From Candidatus Woesearchaeota archaeon (GTDB lineage Archaea > Nanobdellota > Nanobdellia > Woesearchaeales > JAGLGH01), in assembly GCA_030670545.1 (NCBI GenBank), contig DAOVBM010000007.1, positions 1-46,216 on the forward strand: a stretch of DNA of 46,216 bases. The letters are read 5' to 3'. The position numbers and the translations under genes were made by a program. Positions 32,775-42,748 of the stretch are shown piece after piece. Numbering within the stretch: position 1 is the first letter of the stretch; each line of letters opens with the position of its first letter. Under the pieces are notes generated by a model. The model saw nothing but the letters and a program-made list of their open reading frames with translations, was not told the DNA's origin and searched no databases.

Positions 32775-35210
32775 ATGGCAAAGATAGAACTTCCAAAACA
32801 ATACAAACCAAAAGAAAGCGAGGAACAACTCCTTGAATTCTGGGAGAAAGAAGGCATATATGCTTTTGATACTGAATCTGACAAGAAAATATATTCAATT
32901 GATACTCCTCCACCGACAATAAGCGGCAAGATGCACATAGGTCACGCATTCTCCTATGCGCAGCAGGACTTTATCGCAAGATTCAAGAGGATGAAAGGCT
33001 TCAATGTATTCTACCCATTCGGCACAGATGACAATGGGCTTCCTACTGACAGGCTTGTTGAGAAGACAAAGAATGTAAAGTCAGGTGATATGGAAAGAAA
33101 GGAGTATGTCAAATTAGTGCTAAAAACACTTGAAGAGCTGAGGCCTAAATTCATAGCAGACTGGAAAAAGATAGGCATGAGCTGTGATTTTAATATTTAC
33201 TATACAACAATTGATGAGCACTGCCAGAAGATATCGCAGAAGTCATTCATTGAATTATATAAAGAAGGCAGGGAATACAGGAAGGATGCTCCTACAATGT
33301 GGTGCCCTGAATGCAAGACAGGAGTGTCACAGGTCGAGTGCGAAGATAAGATGTTTGACTCATTCTTCAATGATATAATCTTCAGGATAGATGGAAAAGA
33401 TGTGATAATCGCAACAACAAGGCCTGAGCTATTGCCTGCCTGCGTTGCTGTCTTCTACCATCCAGATGACAAGCGATACCAGAAATATGAAGGAAAGACA
33501 GCAAAAGTTCCATTGTTTGACTTTGAGGTTCCGGTCCTTCCTGATGAAAGGGCAGATCCTGAGAAAGGAAGCGGTATTGTAATGTGCTGTACTTTTGGAG
33601 ACCAGACTGACATGGAATGGCAGAAAGCACATAATCTTCCTATAAAGTTAGCACTCTCCCATGAGGGTAAGATGACAGAGATTGCAGGCAGGTATTCTGG
33701 AATGGGAATCCAGACTGCGCGTAAGATGATTATCGAAGATCTGAAAGACAACCGGCTGTTGATATCACAGACTCCTATAAAGCATGCAATAAATGTGCAT
33801 GAAAGATGCGGAACTGAGATAGAATTCATAAAATCAAAGCAATGGTTCATAAAATATCTTGACTTAAAGGAAGACATGATTAAATGGGGAGCCGAGCTTA
33901 ATTGGTACCCAAAACATATGAAGCACAGGTATGACAATTGGGTCAAAGGGCTGCAGTGGGACTGGCTTATAAGCAGGCAGAGGCATTATGGTATACCGTT
34001 TCCAGTATGGTACTGCAAGAAATGCGATGAGGTTATCCTTGCAAAAGAAGAAGACCTTCCTGTTGATCCTCTTGAAGACAAACCTCCTGTTGACAAATGC
34101 CCTAAATGCGGATGCGCAGAATTTAAGCCTGAAAAGGATATAATTGATACATGGGCAACATCATCACTTACTCCTCAGCTATGCACTCAGCTGCTCAAGA
34201 ACAAGCCAATCTACAAAAAGCTTTTTCCGATGGACCTGAGACCGCAGGCTCATGATATAATAACATTCTGGCTATTCAATACTGTTGTGAAATCACGGCT
34301 GCATTATGATAAGAACCCCTGGAAAGACGTAGTTATCTCAGGCCATGCGCAGGATCCTCACGGCAAGAAGATGAGCAAGTCAAAAGGCAATGTTGTAGAT
34401 CCAAGAGAAATGATAGAGAAATATAATGCAGATGCGCTAAGGTTCTGGGCAGCAGGGACAAAGCTTGGCGATGACCTGCCTTTTATGGAAAAGGATCTTG
34501 TTACAGCAAACAAGACTATAACAAAGCTCTGGAATGCATCAAAGTTTGCTATAATGCATCTTGAGGATTATGACGGAAAATTCGACACTTCAAAACTGGA
34601 AGTGATTGACAGGTGGATACTTTCAAGGATGCACAAACTTATAAAATCATGCACAGAATCATTTGAGGTATATGAATTCTCAAAAACCAAAGCAGAAGCT
34701 GAAAAATTCTTTTGGCAGGATTTCTGCGACAACTATATGGAAATTGCCAAGCACAGGCTCTATAATCCTGATACTTATGGAGTGGATGCAAGGAAAAGCG
34801 CGCAATATACCCTTTACACGGTTGTATTGAACATACTGAAACTGTTTGCTCCGATAATGCCTTACATAACAGAAGCGACATACCAGATCTACTTTGCAGA
34901 GAAAGAAGGAATAAAATCAATACATAATTCAAGCTGGCCTGAGTATGATAAAAAGGTGATAGATGAAAAAGCAGAAGCAGCAGGAGAGCTTGTTGTCTAT
35001 GCAGTCACAAATGCAAGGAGAGCAAAAAGCGATAAGAATGTCAGCCTGAAGACTCCAATAGTCAATATGGTCCTTAAGTCAAAGCTAAGCAATGATGAAT
35101 TCAAAGCTGTTGAAAGGGATATAGCTGTAACAACGATTGCTGAGATATTAAGGTACGAACAGCTTGACAAGGATTCTAAAATAGATTATGAGCATGAGAT
35201 AGAACTTTAA
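32775..35210 (+). CDS. valS: Valyl-tRNA synthetase
   Basis: This class I synthetase of 811 residues has the HIGH motif in TISGKMHIGHAFSY, FYPFGTDDNGLPTDRLVE typical of archaeal ValRS, an editing domain with TTRPELLPACVAVF, and KMSKSKGNVVDP near residue 531. Zinc-type cysteines occur in WCPECKTG and CKKCDE/CPKCGC. The anticodon-binding domain follows. The start at 32775 is chosen because GGTGAT lies seven bases before it. It ends eight bases from the convergent DUF1704 gene. Confidence 0.95.
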   Translation: MAKIELPKQYKPKESEEQLLEFWEKEGIYAFDTESDKKIYSIDTPPPTISGKMHIGHAFSYAQQDFIARFKRMKGFNVFYPFGTDDNGLPTDRLVEKTKNVKSGDMERKEYVKLVLKTLEELRPKFIADWKKIGMSCDFNIYYTTIDEHCQKISQKSFIELYKEGREYRKDAPTMWCPECKTGVSQVECEDKMFDSFFNDIIFRIDGKDVIIATTRPELLPACVAVFYHPDDKRYQKYEGKTAKVPLFDFEVPVLPDERADPEKGSGIVMCCTFGDQTDMEWQKAHNLPIKLALSHEGKMTEIAGRYSGMGIQTARKMIIEDLKDNRLLISQTPIKHAINVHERCGTEIEFIKSKQWFIKYLDLKEDMIKWGAELNWYPKHMKHRYDNWVKGLQWDWLISRQRHYGIPFPVWYCKKCDEVILAKEEDLPVDPLEDKPPVDKCPKCGCAEFKPEKDIIDTWATSSLTPQLCTQLLKNKPIYKKLFPMDLRPQAHDIITFWLFNTVVKSRLHYDKNPWKDVVISGHAQDPHGKKMSKSKGNVVDPREMIEKYNADALRFWAAGTKLGDDLPFMEKDLVTANKTITKLWNASKFAIMHLEDYDGKFDTSKLEVIDRWILSRMHKLIKSCTESFEVYEFSKTKAEAEKFFWQDFCDNYMEIAKHRLYNPDTYGVDARKSAQYTLYTVVLNILKLFAPIMPYITEATYQIYFAEKEGIKSIHNSSWPEYDKKVIDEKAEAAGELVVYAVTNARRAKSDKNVSLKTPIVNMVLKSKLSNDEFKAVERDIAVTTIAEILRYEQLDKDSKIDYEHEIEL

Positions 35211-35218
35211 TTTTAGAT

Positions 35219-36733
35219 TCATAATCTATATTTTTTAATCAAATGTTTTACATCTTCAATGCCTATTTTTCCTCCAAGTAAATCTTCTGCACGCCCACCT
35301 GAAGCAATAAACTCTCTTAATAATTTATCTCCCAGGAAGTAAACATGATCTTTAAAGAAGCCTCCTGCTTGAGAAGTATTAGATAATCCTCTTTTAATTC
35401 GTACAACTACATCCCATGCTAGATCTGGGTCTATACCATATTCCATTAGGGACGCAAAACAATGATAAAATCCTTCTTTTGCTGCAAGGAATTCTGTTAT
35501 AACATAAAGATATTTTTTCTTTTCCAAAACTGGATTCTTTGCATTTTTTAAATCTTCAAAATATGTAGTCAGTCCTTCTTCAGTAGGGAGATAACCACTG
35601 GTACCATAAGCTAAAATTTTGAGAGGGGATTTTCTCCCTGATTCTAACCTAAAAGCATGTACTTTTATCTCATGTTCAATAGCTTTTATTATGTCTCTTT
35701 CAGAGAAAGGCGCAGCATCACGATTCACCCAAAATTCTCTTTTTGTATTCATTGTTTTAAATCTTCCATCAAGATCATCACTTGTTTTTATTACTGTCTT
35801 CCAATTCATTTTATTTTTACTGAAAAATTTGTCTACCTTATTCTTAAACTTCTTAACAGAATATCTTTTCTGGTCTAGTTTAGCATCCAATTGTTGTTCC
35901 ACTACTTTTTTTCCAGCTTCCAATGCTGTATATGCTTCACGAACTAAATCATTTGAAGGGAAGCCATATAATTGCATGGAATATTTTGTTACTTTATATG
36001 TACCAATACTTCTAATAAGATTTAGAATTGTTTGAAGATTTAGTCTCTTTTTTTCTACTAGATGATATGCCCCCTTTGCAAAATCTAGATTTAAATCTCT
36101 CAATTGCCTCATAACATCTCCTGCTTGAGATTCTGTTTTAGAAAGAACCTCTTCTGGAATTAATTTATAAGAAAATCTTGGATTATAAACAACTCCTTTA
36201 TTAAACAGTTCTATGAATTTCTTCTTCTCCGAATTTTTATTTGGAATACTAATAAAATTAACAGGGTCATCTAATCCATATCTCTCAATAATCTTAACAA
36301 TTATTCTATCTATTTCTTTTACATGGTTAATAATCTCTTCCTGAGAGAGTTGGATTACATTAACATTTTGTCTCATATACCTCTTATCAGCTTTGATTTC
36401 CCAAATCACAAATTTTTCCATCTTTTCAATTAGATTCAAGGTTTCTGAGTAGTTCCTTTCATTAAAATGTCCTCTTATTTCCATTAACATAGCTGTTACT
36501 TTTGAGAAAAGATGATTCAAATAATCAGAACCATATGCTAGACCTTTACTATCAATCTTAGAATGGTGTTTTTTTAACCATTTAATAAATCGTTTATTCT
36601 CCAAAAAACCAATCCTTAATTCTTTTAAACCATCTTCAAATTCCTTTTTTTTAATATCGGAATCAACTCTCTGTAAATATTTCAGGATTCTTCTTAATCT
36701 TCTAAACACTCTTGATTTTTCATCAAAAAACAT
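35219..36733 (-). CDS. DUF1704 putative metallopeptidase (MATCAP-like)
   Basis: The protein has 504 residues. A helical, lysine-rich N-terminal part of about 300 residues precedes a peptidase-like part with EHEIKVHAFRLESG, an HExxxH metal site, and PTEEGLTTYFE, the downstream third ligand. This arrangement defines DUF1704, the family that includes the mammalian tubulin tyrosine carboxypeptidases (MATCAP). The archaeal substrate is unknown. Codon use is more AT-rich than in ValRS and CysRS beside it, so transfer is possible. It lies between convergent valS and upstream Dph6. Confidence 0.82.
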   Translation of the reverse strand: MFFDEKSRVFRRLRRILKYLQRVDSDIKKKEFEDGLKELRIGFLENKRFIKWLKKHHSKIDSKGLAYGSDYLNHLFSKVTAMLMEIRGHFNERNYSETLNLIEKMEKFVIWEIKADKRYMRQNVNVIQLSQEEIINHVKEIDRIIVKIIERYGLDDPVNFISIPNKNSEKKKFIELFNKGVVYNPRFSYKLIPEEVLSKTESQAGDVMRQLRDLNLDFAKGAYHLVEKKRLNLQTILNLIRSIGTYKVTKYSMQLYGFPSNDLVREAYTALEAGKKVVEQQLDAKLDQKRYSVKKFKNKVDKFFSKNKMNWKTVIKTSDDLDGRFKTMNTKREFWVNRDAAPFSERDIIKAIEHEIKVHAFRLESGRKSPLKILAYGTSGYLPTEEGLTTYFEDLKNAKNPVLEKKKYLYVITEFLAAKEGFYHCFASLMEYGIDPDLAWDVVVRIKRGLSNTSQAGGFFKDHVYFLGDKLLREFIASGGRAEDLLGGKIGIEDVKHLIKKYRL

Positions 36734-36862
36734 ATAAATGTTATTTACGATTCCAGTATTTATATTTAATGTTTTTCAATTAGAAATTATGGTTTCAGGG
36801 TCATGTGGGAATTACAGTATAGATAAGAATTAATTAAAATTAGATTCAACACAATATTTAAG

Positions 36863-37579
36863 TCATTTCTCTTCAAGACAAGCTTTCTGTATAAGCATCC
36901 TTGCAGTGTATTCTTTCTCTTCCATTATTGTAAATTCTTTTATAACAAGCTTTTTTTTAAAAAGAGGGCAATCAATCACAAGACTTTCGAACTCACCGCC
37001 TTCTCCAGCAACATTTATACTGTATGCTTTATTTAGCCCAACTAACTTATTGATATCTCTTTTTGTAATCTTTCTTCCAAGCCAGCCATGATTCAGGCCG
37101 TATGCAGCAACTCCTGTGAAAATGATATGGAATCCTGACTCAAGTATCTCTTTCATCTCTTTTTCCTGATCCATATGCCATAATGGAGAATAAGCTTTCA
37201 ATCCAAGTTCTTTGCATATTTTATCAATTCTTTCCTTCTGGTACTGAGAATACAGGGCTCCTGTCACAACACCTTCAATATCATATTTATCTTTTGCTTC
37301 TTTTATAGCGTCCTTAAGCTCATTGAGCTCTTTTTCTTTTTCTCCTTTTGTTTTCTTTATTATTATGGGAATCTCCATTGCTTCTGCCTGAAGCTCAGCC
37401 ATCTCAATACCAGGTGTATGGAACATGTAAGAATATAGATTTTCGCTTATCATTGATATAAGGCATGATATCTCATAGCCTTTTTTCTTCATCTTATAGA
37501 TAGCATAAGCACTGTCTTTTCCAGAACTGAACAAAGCTGCAAGCCTTTTTCCTTTTTTTTTATTTTCTTTAGCTGCCAT
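36863..37579 (-). CDS. dph6: Diphthine-ammonia ligase (Dph6)
   Basis: The N-terminal PP-loop FSSGKDSAYAIYKM binds ATP. EGVVTGALYSQYQKERI, GLKAYSPLWHMDQ and NVAGEGGEFESLVIDCPLF are hallmark blocks of the Dph6 family (TIGR00289/290). The enzyme makes the last amidation of diphthamide on elongation factor 2. The length of 238 residues fits the archaeal form. It lies just downstream of cysS on the same strand and may share its transcript. Confidence 0.9.
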   Translation of the reverse strand: MAAKENKKKGKRLAALFSSGKDSAYAIYKMKKKGYEISCLISMISENLYSYMFHTPGIEMAELQAEAMEIPIIIKKTKGEKEKELNELKDAIKEAKDKYDIEGVVTGALYSQYQKERIDKICKELGLKAYSPLWHMDQEKEMKEILESGFHIIFTGVAAYGLNHGWLGRKITKRDINKLVGLNKAYSINVAGEGGEFESLVIDCPLFKKKLVIKEFTIMEEKEYTARMLIQKACLEEK

Positions 37580-37602
37580 ATTTTATTGCGCATTTCATTG
37601 TA

Positions 37603-39006
37603 TTACATAACCTTGACCCTTGGCCCATTTGGAGTGTCTTCTATAATATACCCCAGTTCTTTCAGCTCATCCCTTATCCTATCAGATGCTGCAAAATCCT
37701 TTTTCTGCCTTGCAATCTCGCGCATCTCTGCTTTTTCAAGAATCTCTGCAGGGATTTCAGCTTTCTCATGCTGCATCACATTAAGGACTGAATCAAAACC
37801 AGACATAACATCCTTTACTGCTTTTGCATCATGTATGTCAATTTCGTCCATTATTTTGTTCACCCCTGTCATGAACTCAAATACTGCTGCAAGGCCTCCA
37901 GAGATATTCAAATCATCATCCATTGCTTTTTCAAAATCTTCTTTTGCTTTTGCTATAAGCTGTTCAACCTGCTTTTTTATATCAGGTTTTGCTCCAGGCT
38001 TGTCCACTTCATCAAGCCTGCCAGTAAAATCATAAAACTTCCTGAGTGTTTCAGGAATCCTCTTAAGATTGTCTTCATTGAAATCAAGCTGGGATCTGTA
38101 ATGCGTTGAAAGCAGCTCATACCTTATTGCTTTAGGATCATAACCCTTATCAATAAGATCTTTTAATGTAAAGAAATTTCCAAGGGATTTGCTCATCTTC
38201 TCTCCGTTAACAATCAGGTGGGCACAGTGCATCCAGTAATTCACAAATCTTTTTCCTGTAGCAGCCTCACTCTGCGCAATCTCATTCTCATGGTGCGGAA
38301 ACATATTGTCAATACCGCCTGTATGAATATCAAAAGTATCTCCAAGATATTTCATAGACATTGCAGAGCACTCTATATGCCAGCCAGGCCTTCCTTTTCC
38401 GAATTCGCTTTCCCAGAAAACATCTCCATCATCCTTATCCCATGCTTTCCACAGCGCAAAATCAGAAACAGACTCTTTTTCATATTCGTCCTGTTTTACC
38501 CTTGCTCCTGCTTTCATGCCTTTCATGTCAATATGAGCAAGTTTTCCATATTCTGGAAACTTTGATATCCTGAAATATATTGAATTGTCATCTCCCTTAT
38601 ATGCATAATCTTTATCCATCAGAATCTTGATAAGCTCAACCATCTCTTTGATATGCTCTGTTGCTTTGGGATATACCTCTGCCTTGTCAATCCCCAGTGT
38701 TTCCAGATCCTTAAAAAAAGCTTTGGCATAGAAGTCTGTAAACTCCTTAAGTGTCTTGCCTTCTTTCTGCGAATCGCGTATTGTCTTATCATCAACATCT
38801 GTAAGGTTCATTACCTGCTTCACTTCAAATCCTTTGTATAGGAGATACCTTCTTATGATGTCTGCAAAGATGTAGGCCCTGTAATTCCCTATATGCGGAT
38901 AATTATATACAGTAGGACCGCAGTTGTACATTCTTACTTTCCCCTGCTCTATTGGCTTGAATTCTTCTTTCTTCCTTGTCAATGTGTTGAATATCTTGAG
39001 TGCCAT
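37603..39006 (-). CDS. cysS: Cysteinyl-tRNA synthetase
   Basis: This class I synthetase has NCGPTVYN and PHIGNYRAY (HIGH-type motif), VMNLTDVDDKTI, zinc ligands in WHIECSAMSM and FPHHENEIAQ, and KMSKSLGN near residue 272. The length of 467 residues is normal. AGGTGAT precedes the ATG. Its presence means the cell charges tRNA-Cys directly. Confidence 0.96.
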   Translation of the reverse strand: MALKIFNTLTRKKEEFKPIEQGKVRMYNCGPTVYNYPHIGNYRAYIFADIIRRYLLYKGFEVKQVMNLTDVDDKTIRDSQKEGKTLKEFTDFYAKAFFKDLETLGIDKAEVYPKATEHIKEMVELIKILMDKDYAYKGDDNSIYFRISKFPEYGKLAHIDMKGMKAGARVKQDEYEKESVSDFALWKAWDKDDGDVFWESEFGKGRPGWHIECSAMSMKYLGDTFDIHTGGIDNMFPHHENEIAQSEAATGKRFVNYWMHCAHLIVNGEKMSKSLGNFFTLKDLIDKGYDPKAIRYELLSTHYRSQLDFNEDNLKRIPETLRKFYDFTGRLDEVDKPGAKPDIKKQVEQLIAKAKEDFEKAMDDDLNISGGLAAVFEFMTGVNKIMDEIDIHDAKAVKDVMSGFDSVLNVMQHEKAEIPAEILEKAEMREIARQKKDFAASDRIRDELKELGYIIEDTPNGPRVKVM

Positions 39007-39221
39007 ATTATCACCTGATTTTATTAGATTATATGCAGTGCTATTTATTTCTTTTGTTTAGCAAGAATTTATATTATTTAGAATTGAATTTATGTTTGCG
39101 TTGTATTTAAGGTGAGCAGAAAAATAGGTATAAGTGAATGAATGAGCCATAGGGATTCAAAGGGATGTTTTGAAGGGTTTTTGTTTTAAATTATAATTAT
39201 TTATGAGATGTTTTAGGAATA

Positions 39222-39229
39222 TTTATATA
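39222..39229 (+). promoter_or_regulatory. TATA box of the FISUMP surface protein gene
   Basis: TTTATATA lies 69-76 bases before the ATG at 39298, predicting a leader of about 45 bases. GAGGTTT just before the ATG is the likely ribosome site. The gap 39007-39297 holds nothing else that I recognise. Confidence 0.55.
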
Positions 39230-39297
39230 TCACCGGATTTTAGGAGATTGATATCAAGATTTTTTATGAAATAAAAGATAAAGCTGAGGTTTAGAAA

Positions 39298-41421
39298 ATG
39301 CTTAAAAAAACAATCTCATTAATATTTATGGTTATCTTGATGGCAACTTTTGTTTCTGCAGAATGCCCTTCTGGGATGGTCAGCTACTGGACTTTTGATG
39401 ATGCTGATATTTCTGGGGATACTGTTTATGATACTTTTGGTAATAATGATGGAACTAATAGTGGTGCAACAACTGGTGTTACTGGGCAAGTGGGAGAGGC
39501 GTTTTATTTTAATGGAGTTAATTCCTTTGTTGTGGTGCTTGATGATGATAGTTTGGATCTGACGGATAATTATACAATAGGACTCTGGGCAAAATGGGGT
39601 GGAGTTGGAAATTATAATTTTATTATAACCAAAAAAGCCACATCGTATCTTCAAGCAAGTGGTTATTTATGGTATAGAACCGTTACTCTAGATGATTTCT
39701 ATACTAATGGTTATATGCGAACTAATTATGAAGCTCCAAGCGGATGGAATCATTATGTCGGTGTGCTCGAGGATGGTGTCGCTAGAGTATATTATAATGG
39801 TGAATTTAACAATTCCAAAACTCTAGGTGTGGCTACTGCGAATACAGATAATTTGATGTTCGGTCGCAGGGCACATGGACCTAGTTATGCGGAGGGGTAT
39901 ATGGATGAAGTAGCAATCTTTAACCGGGCTTTATCTGCATCTGAAATAAGTGATTTATATGATTGGGGTGTTGCTGGAAATGGTTACTGTGAAGAACCTG
40001 AACCTCCTGCTCCTTTCAGTTGTGGCGACACTGTATCTTACGAAGGTCAAAATTATAACACTGTCTTAATCGGAGAGCAGTGCTGGTTTGCAGAGAACTT
40101 GAATGTTGGGACAAAAATGGATGACTCAATTGATCATACCAATAATGCTGTAATAGAAAAATATTGCTACAATAATGATGAAAATATTTGCACAACAGAC
40201 GGTGGCTTCTACCAATGGGATGAGGTAATGAATTATTCTACAACAGCTGGTGCCAAGGGTATCTGCCCCACTGGCTGGCATATTCCAACTGATGATGAAT
40301 GGCATACACTTGAAAATGGTCTGGCAACTGGCACCTGCGACTCTACCAGAGATGGCGCATTTGATTGCGACCCGGCTGGAACAGCCCTTAAAGAAAATGG
40401 TTCATCAGGTTTTGAAGCTCTTATGACTGGCTACCGGTGGTATACTGGTACCTTCCGTAATAGTGACGCGGACACATACTTCTGGTCATCGTTGGAGTCT
40501 GGTTCGACTGCATTGGCACGTCTTTTCAGTTCTGGCGAATCTGAGACTCAGCGTTACTCTGGCATGAAAACGTTTGGTTTTTCTGTACGCTGCCTATACA
40601 ATGAAGATGTAACAGCAACAACAACTCCAACCACTTCAAACTTTACATCCGAAGAAACAACAAACTTCTCTGAGGTTGCTGATATAACAAACGTGACAAG
40701 CTTAACTTTAGCAGTAACAGGCAAGGGCAAGATTGAATTTGGAGAGGATTATGAGATGAATTGCGGTAACCAAGATTATGACACTCATGTAAAGATAGAA
40801 GATGAATTCATATCAGTTAATACTGCTGCTCTTGATGAAAGCTTTAATACTTCTGCGACAATAACTTTAGAAGGTGTAACGTGTCCTGTTGAGACAATCA
40901 CATATCAGGAAGGAACATTTACATCAAAGGATGATATAATCGCAGGAGGAAAGAACTGTGAATTAGATGGAGTCTGTTCAAATATACAATGTACTAGAAC
41001 AACACTGACATTTGATGTTGCTCACTTTACTGGATTCGCAGCAGGAGCAGATGCTAATTTAACAACCCAAGCAGAAGCAGGAGTATTCTATCCTCTTGAT
41101 CCAATTGAATTCACAGCAGAATACATAAACTCAACAGATGGAACTCCAATCTCTGGTGAATGTAATATCACATTTGATGATGATTGGGATACAGAGTATA
41201 TAATGGATTTTGACACTGATTATAACTACACAAAATCATTTGCAGCATCCGGAACACATAAATACAATGTGACATGCTCATCTGTAAACTTTGTAACACT
41301 GGAAGCAAATGATACAAAGCTTGTGAGCAGCGTTGATATCCCTGAGTTTTCAATAATGACTTTAGGATTGGGATTGGTTGCTGTACTAATTGGATTGTTT
41401 ATAATCAGAAGAAAGAAATAA
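39298..41421 (+). CDS. LamG/FISUMP surface protein with PEF-CTERM anchor
   Basis: The full-length 707-residue paralogue of the gene at the window start. A signal peptide (MLKKTISLIFMVILMATFV) is followed by a LamG-type sugar-binding fold (about 25-230; YWTFDD, FNRALSASEISDLYDWG). A FISUMP domain (about 240-436; GEQCWFAENLNVG to GFSVRC) comes next, then the shared C-terminal module, and finally IPEFS, a hydrophobic helix and RRKK. Parts of the FISUMP and anchor modules are nearly identical in DNA to 1-1563, while the stretch before GFSVRC differs strongly. Probably an exported adhesin or receptor. Confidence 0.9.
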   Translation: MLKKTISLIFMVILMATFVSAECPSGMVSYWTFDDADISGDTVYDTFGNNDGTNSGATTGVTGQVGEAFYFNGVNSFVVVLDDDSLDLTDNYTIGLWAKWGGVGNYNFIITKKATSYLQASGYLWYRTVTLDDFYTNGYMRTNYEAPSGWNHYVGVLEDGVARVYYNGEFNNSKTLGVATANTDNLMFGRRAHGPSYAEGYMDEVAIFNRALSASEISDLYDWGVAGNGYCEEPEPPAPFSCGDTVSYEGQNYNTVLIGEQCWFAENLNVGTKMDDSIDHTNNAVIEKYCYNNDENICTTDGGFYQWDEVMNYSTTAGAKGICPTGWHIPTDDEWHTLENGLATGTCDSTRDGAFDCDPAGTALKENGSSGFEALMTGYRWYTGTFRNSDADTYFWSSLESGSTALARLFSSGESETQRYSGMKTFGFSVRCLYNEDVTATTTPTTSNFTSEETTNFSEVADITNVTSLTLAVTGKGKIEFGEDYEMNCGNQDYDTHVKIEDEFISVNTAALDESFNTSATITLEGVTCPVETITYQEGTFTSKDDIIAGGKNCELDGVCSNIQCTRTTLTFDVAHFTGFAAGADANLTTQAEAGVFYPLDPIEFTAEYINSTDGTPISGECNITFDDDWDTEYIMDFDTDYNYTKSFAASGTHKYNVTCSSVNFVTLEANDTKLVSSVDIPEFSIMTLGLGLVAVLIGLFIIRRKK

Positions 41422-41561
41422 TTCTTTGATTGAATCAAAAACCCAATTACCGCAAGCGGCGGGGTATATTTTTATAAATAAATTCATCTGCTCTCAAGCT
41501 TAAAATGGTACCAATTTGATGAACCAAACATTTAAATAAATCAAAAATCTTCTATTCCATT

Positions 41562-41855
41562 ATGAACACAAAACTCAAAGAATTAAGACAATTAAGACCA
41601 AAGATTGTCAAAATCCTAAAGAAGAATGATGTAGTGAAAGCAGGGATATTTGGCTCTTATGCAAGAGGAGAGCAAACAAAAAGCAGTGATATTGATATAT
41701 TAGTGAAACCTCCCAAAGGCATTGGATTTGGATTTGTTGGCATTCAATTGGAACTTGAAGGCAAATTAAAGAAAAAGATAGATTTGTTAAGTTATAAGGC
41801 AATTCATCCTTTATTGAAAAAAAAAATATTAAAAGAAGAGGTTAGAATAATATGA
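41562..41855 (+). CDS. mntA: MNT-type minimal nucleotidyltransferase (antitoxin MntA-like)
   Basis: The 97-residue protein carries GIFGSYARGEQTKSSDIDIL, the G-S-x10-D-x-D nucleotidyltransferase motif, and a third acidic residue in KKKIDLL. Characterised relatives inactivate their HEPN partner by adding AMP to a tyrosine. It overlaps the HEPN gene by four bases (ATGA). The unit has a TATA-like TTTAAATAA about 30 bases before its start. Confidence 0.9.
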   Translation: MNTKLKELRQLRPKIVKILKKNDVVKAGIFGSYARGEQTKSSDIDILVKPPKGIGFGFVGIQLELEGKLKKKIDLLSYKAIHPLLKKKILKEEVRII

Positions 41856-42205
41856 TAAAGGACCCTCTAATTTTTATTGAACACATTTTACAAAGTATAG
41901 GTAAGATTGAAGCTTTCTCTAAAAATATTTCAAAAGAGAAATTATCTAAAAGTGAATTAAAGCAGTATGCTATTATAAGAGCTATTGAAATTATTGGGGA
42001 GGCTGTAAAAAATCTACCAGATTCTTTTAAAAATCAATATCCAGATGTTTCCTGGAAAGAGATAGCTGGAACAAGAGATAAAATTATTCATCATTATTTT
42101 GGGGTTGATTTAGATATTATTTGGGATATTGTTAAGAAAGATTTACCAAAATTAAAAAAACAAATGTTTGAAATCCTCAAAGATTTAAAATCAGATAATA
42201 CATGA
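41852..42205 (+). CDS. hepT: HEPN (DUF86) toxin, HepT-like
   Basis: The helical 117-residue protein has the HEPN motif R-x4-H-x-Y in RDKIIHHYFGVD, plus the conserved RAIEIIGEAVKNLP helix. It should be an RNA-cleaving toxin kept in check by the MNT protein translated just before it. The tyrosine after the histidine is the expected site of AMP addition. Confidence 0.9.
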   Translation: MIKDPLIFIEHILQSIGKIEAFSKNISKEKLSKSELKQYAIIRAIEIIGEAVKNLPDSFKNQYPDVSWKEIAGTRDKIIHHYFGVDLDIIWDIVKKDLPKLKKQMFEILKDLKSDNT

Positions 42206-42377
42206 CTTGAAGATATTTTCTTTTTTGTGCAAGGAGTATTTAGATAAAAAAAGACTTTATACTTTGCTAACCTCAGGAGACAAAGGGTATCCCTTTATTT
42301 AATCATACAGCTTAATCTCTTCATTATTTTAATAAAATCGTAACTTTTAAAAATATGCTAAATATTTAGAAGATAAT

Positions 42378-42740
42378 ATGGGAAATATATTTATGGAATA
42401 TGATTATGGTAATAGGACTCTTGATTCTATTCTTGATGTAGCATATAAATTAGATCAAGCAAAGAAAGAAGTGAATGAAAAATTTGGAGAAGGAATTAAT
42501 TGTTCTATATATAATAAACATTCTATCAATTCTTTTAATGTGATATTGTCTTCAAATAAAACAGAGAATAGTAAATTACAGGAATATATTAATTCTTTTT
42601 TTTCTATAGCAGGAGTTCCTGATTTTGTTGGAGGGGATTATAAAATGATTGAAATAGCTTTACAACCATATAACAAAGTCCTTCAAAGAAAATTCAATGG
42701 TATGCTATCTGGGAAGCATGTTGTTGATAAATATAAATGA
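42378..42740 (+). CDS. Hypothetical small protein
   Basis: A 120-residue soluble protein without recognised domain. The first part is helical (LDSILDVAYKLDQAKKEV), and the rest mixes strands and helices. It lies 172 bases after the HEPN gene and is convergent with cysteine synthase. Its AT-rich codon use is like that of the toxin-antitoxin pair, so it may belong to the same acquired patch. Confidence 0.55.
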   Translation: MGNIFMEYDYGNRTLDSILDVAYKLDQAKKEVNEKFGEGINCSIYNKHSINSFNVILSSNKTENSKLQEYINSFFSIAGVPDFVGGDYKMIEIALQPYNKVLQRKFNGMLSGKHVVDKYK

Positions 42741-42748
42741 AAAAAAAT

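Noticed and set aside
41425-41459. TTTGATTGAATCAAA and CCGCAAGCGG palindromes after the second FISUMP gene.
   Set aside because: Short stems that could occur by chance; possibly a terminator but not supported by a matching structure after the paralogous gene.
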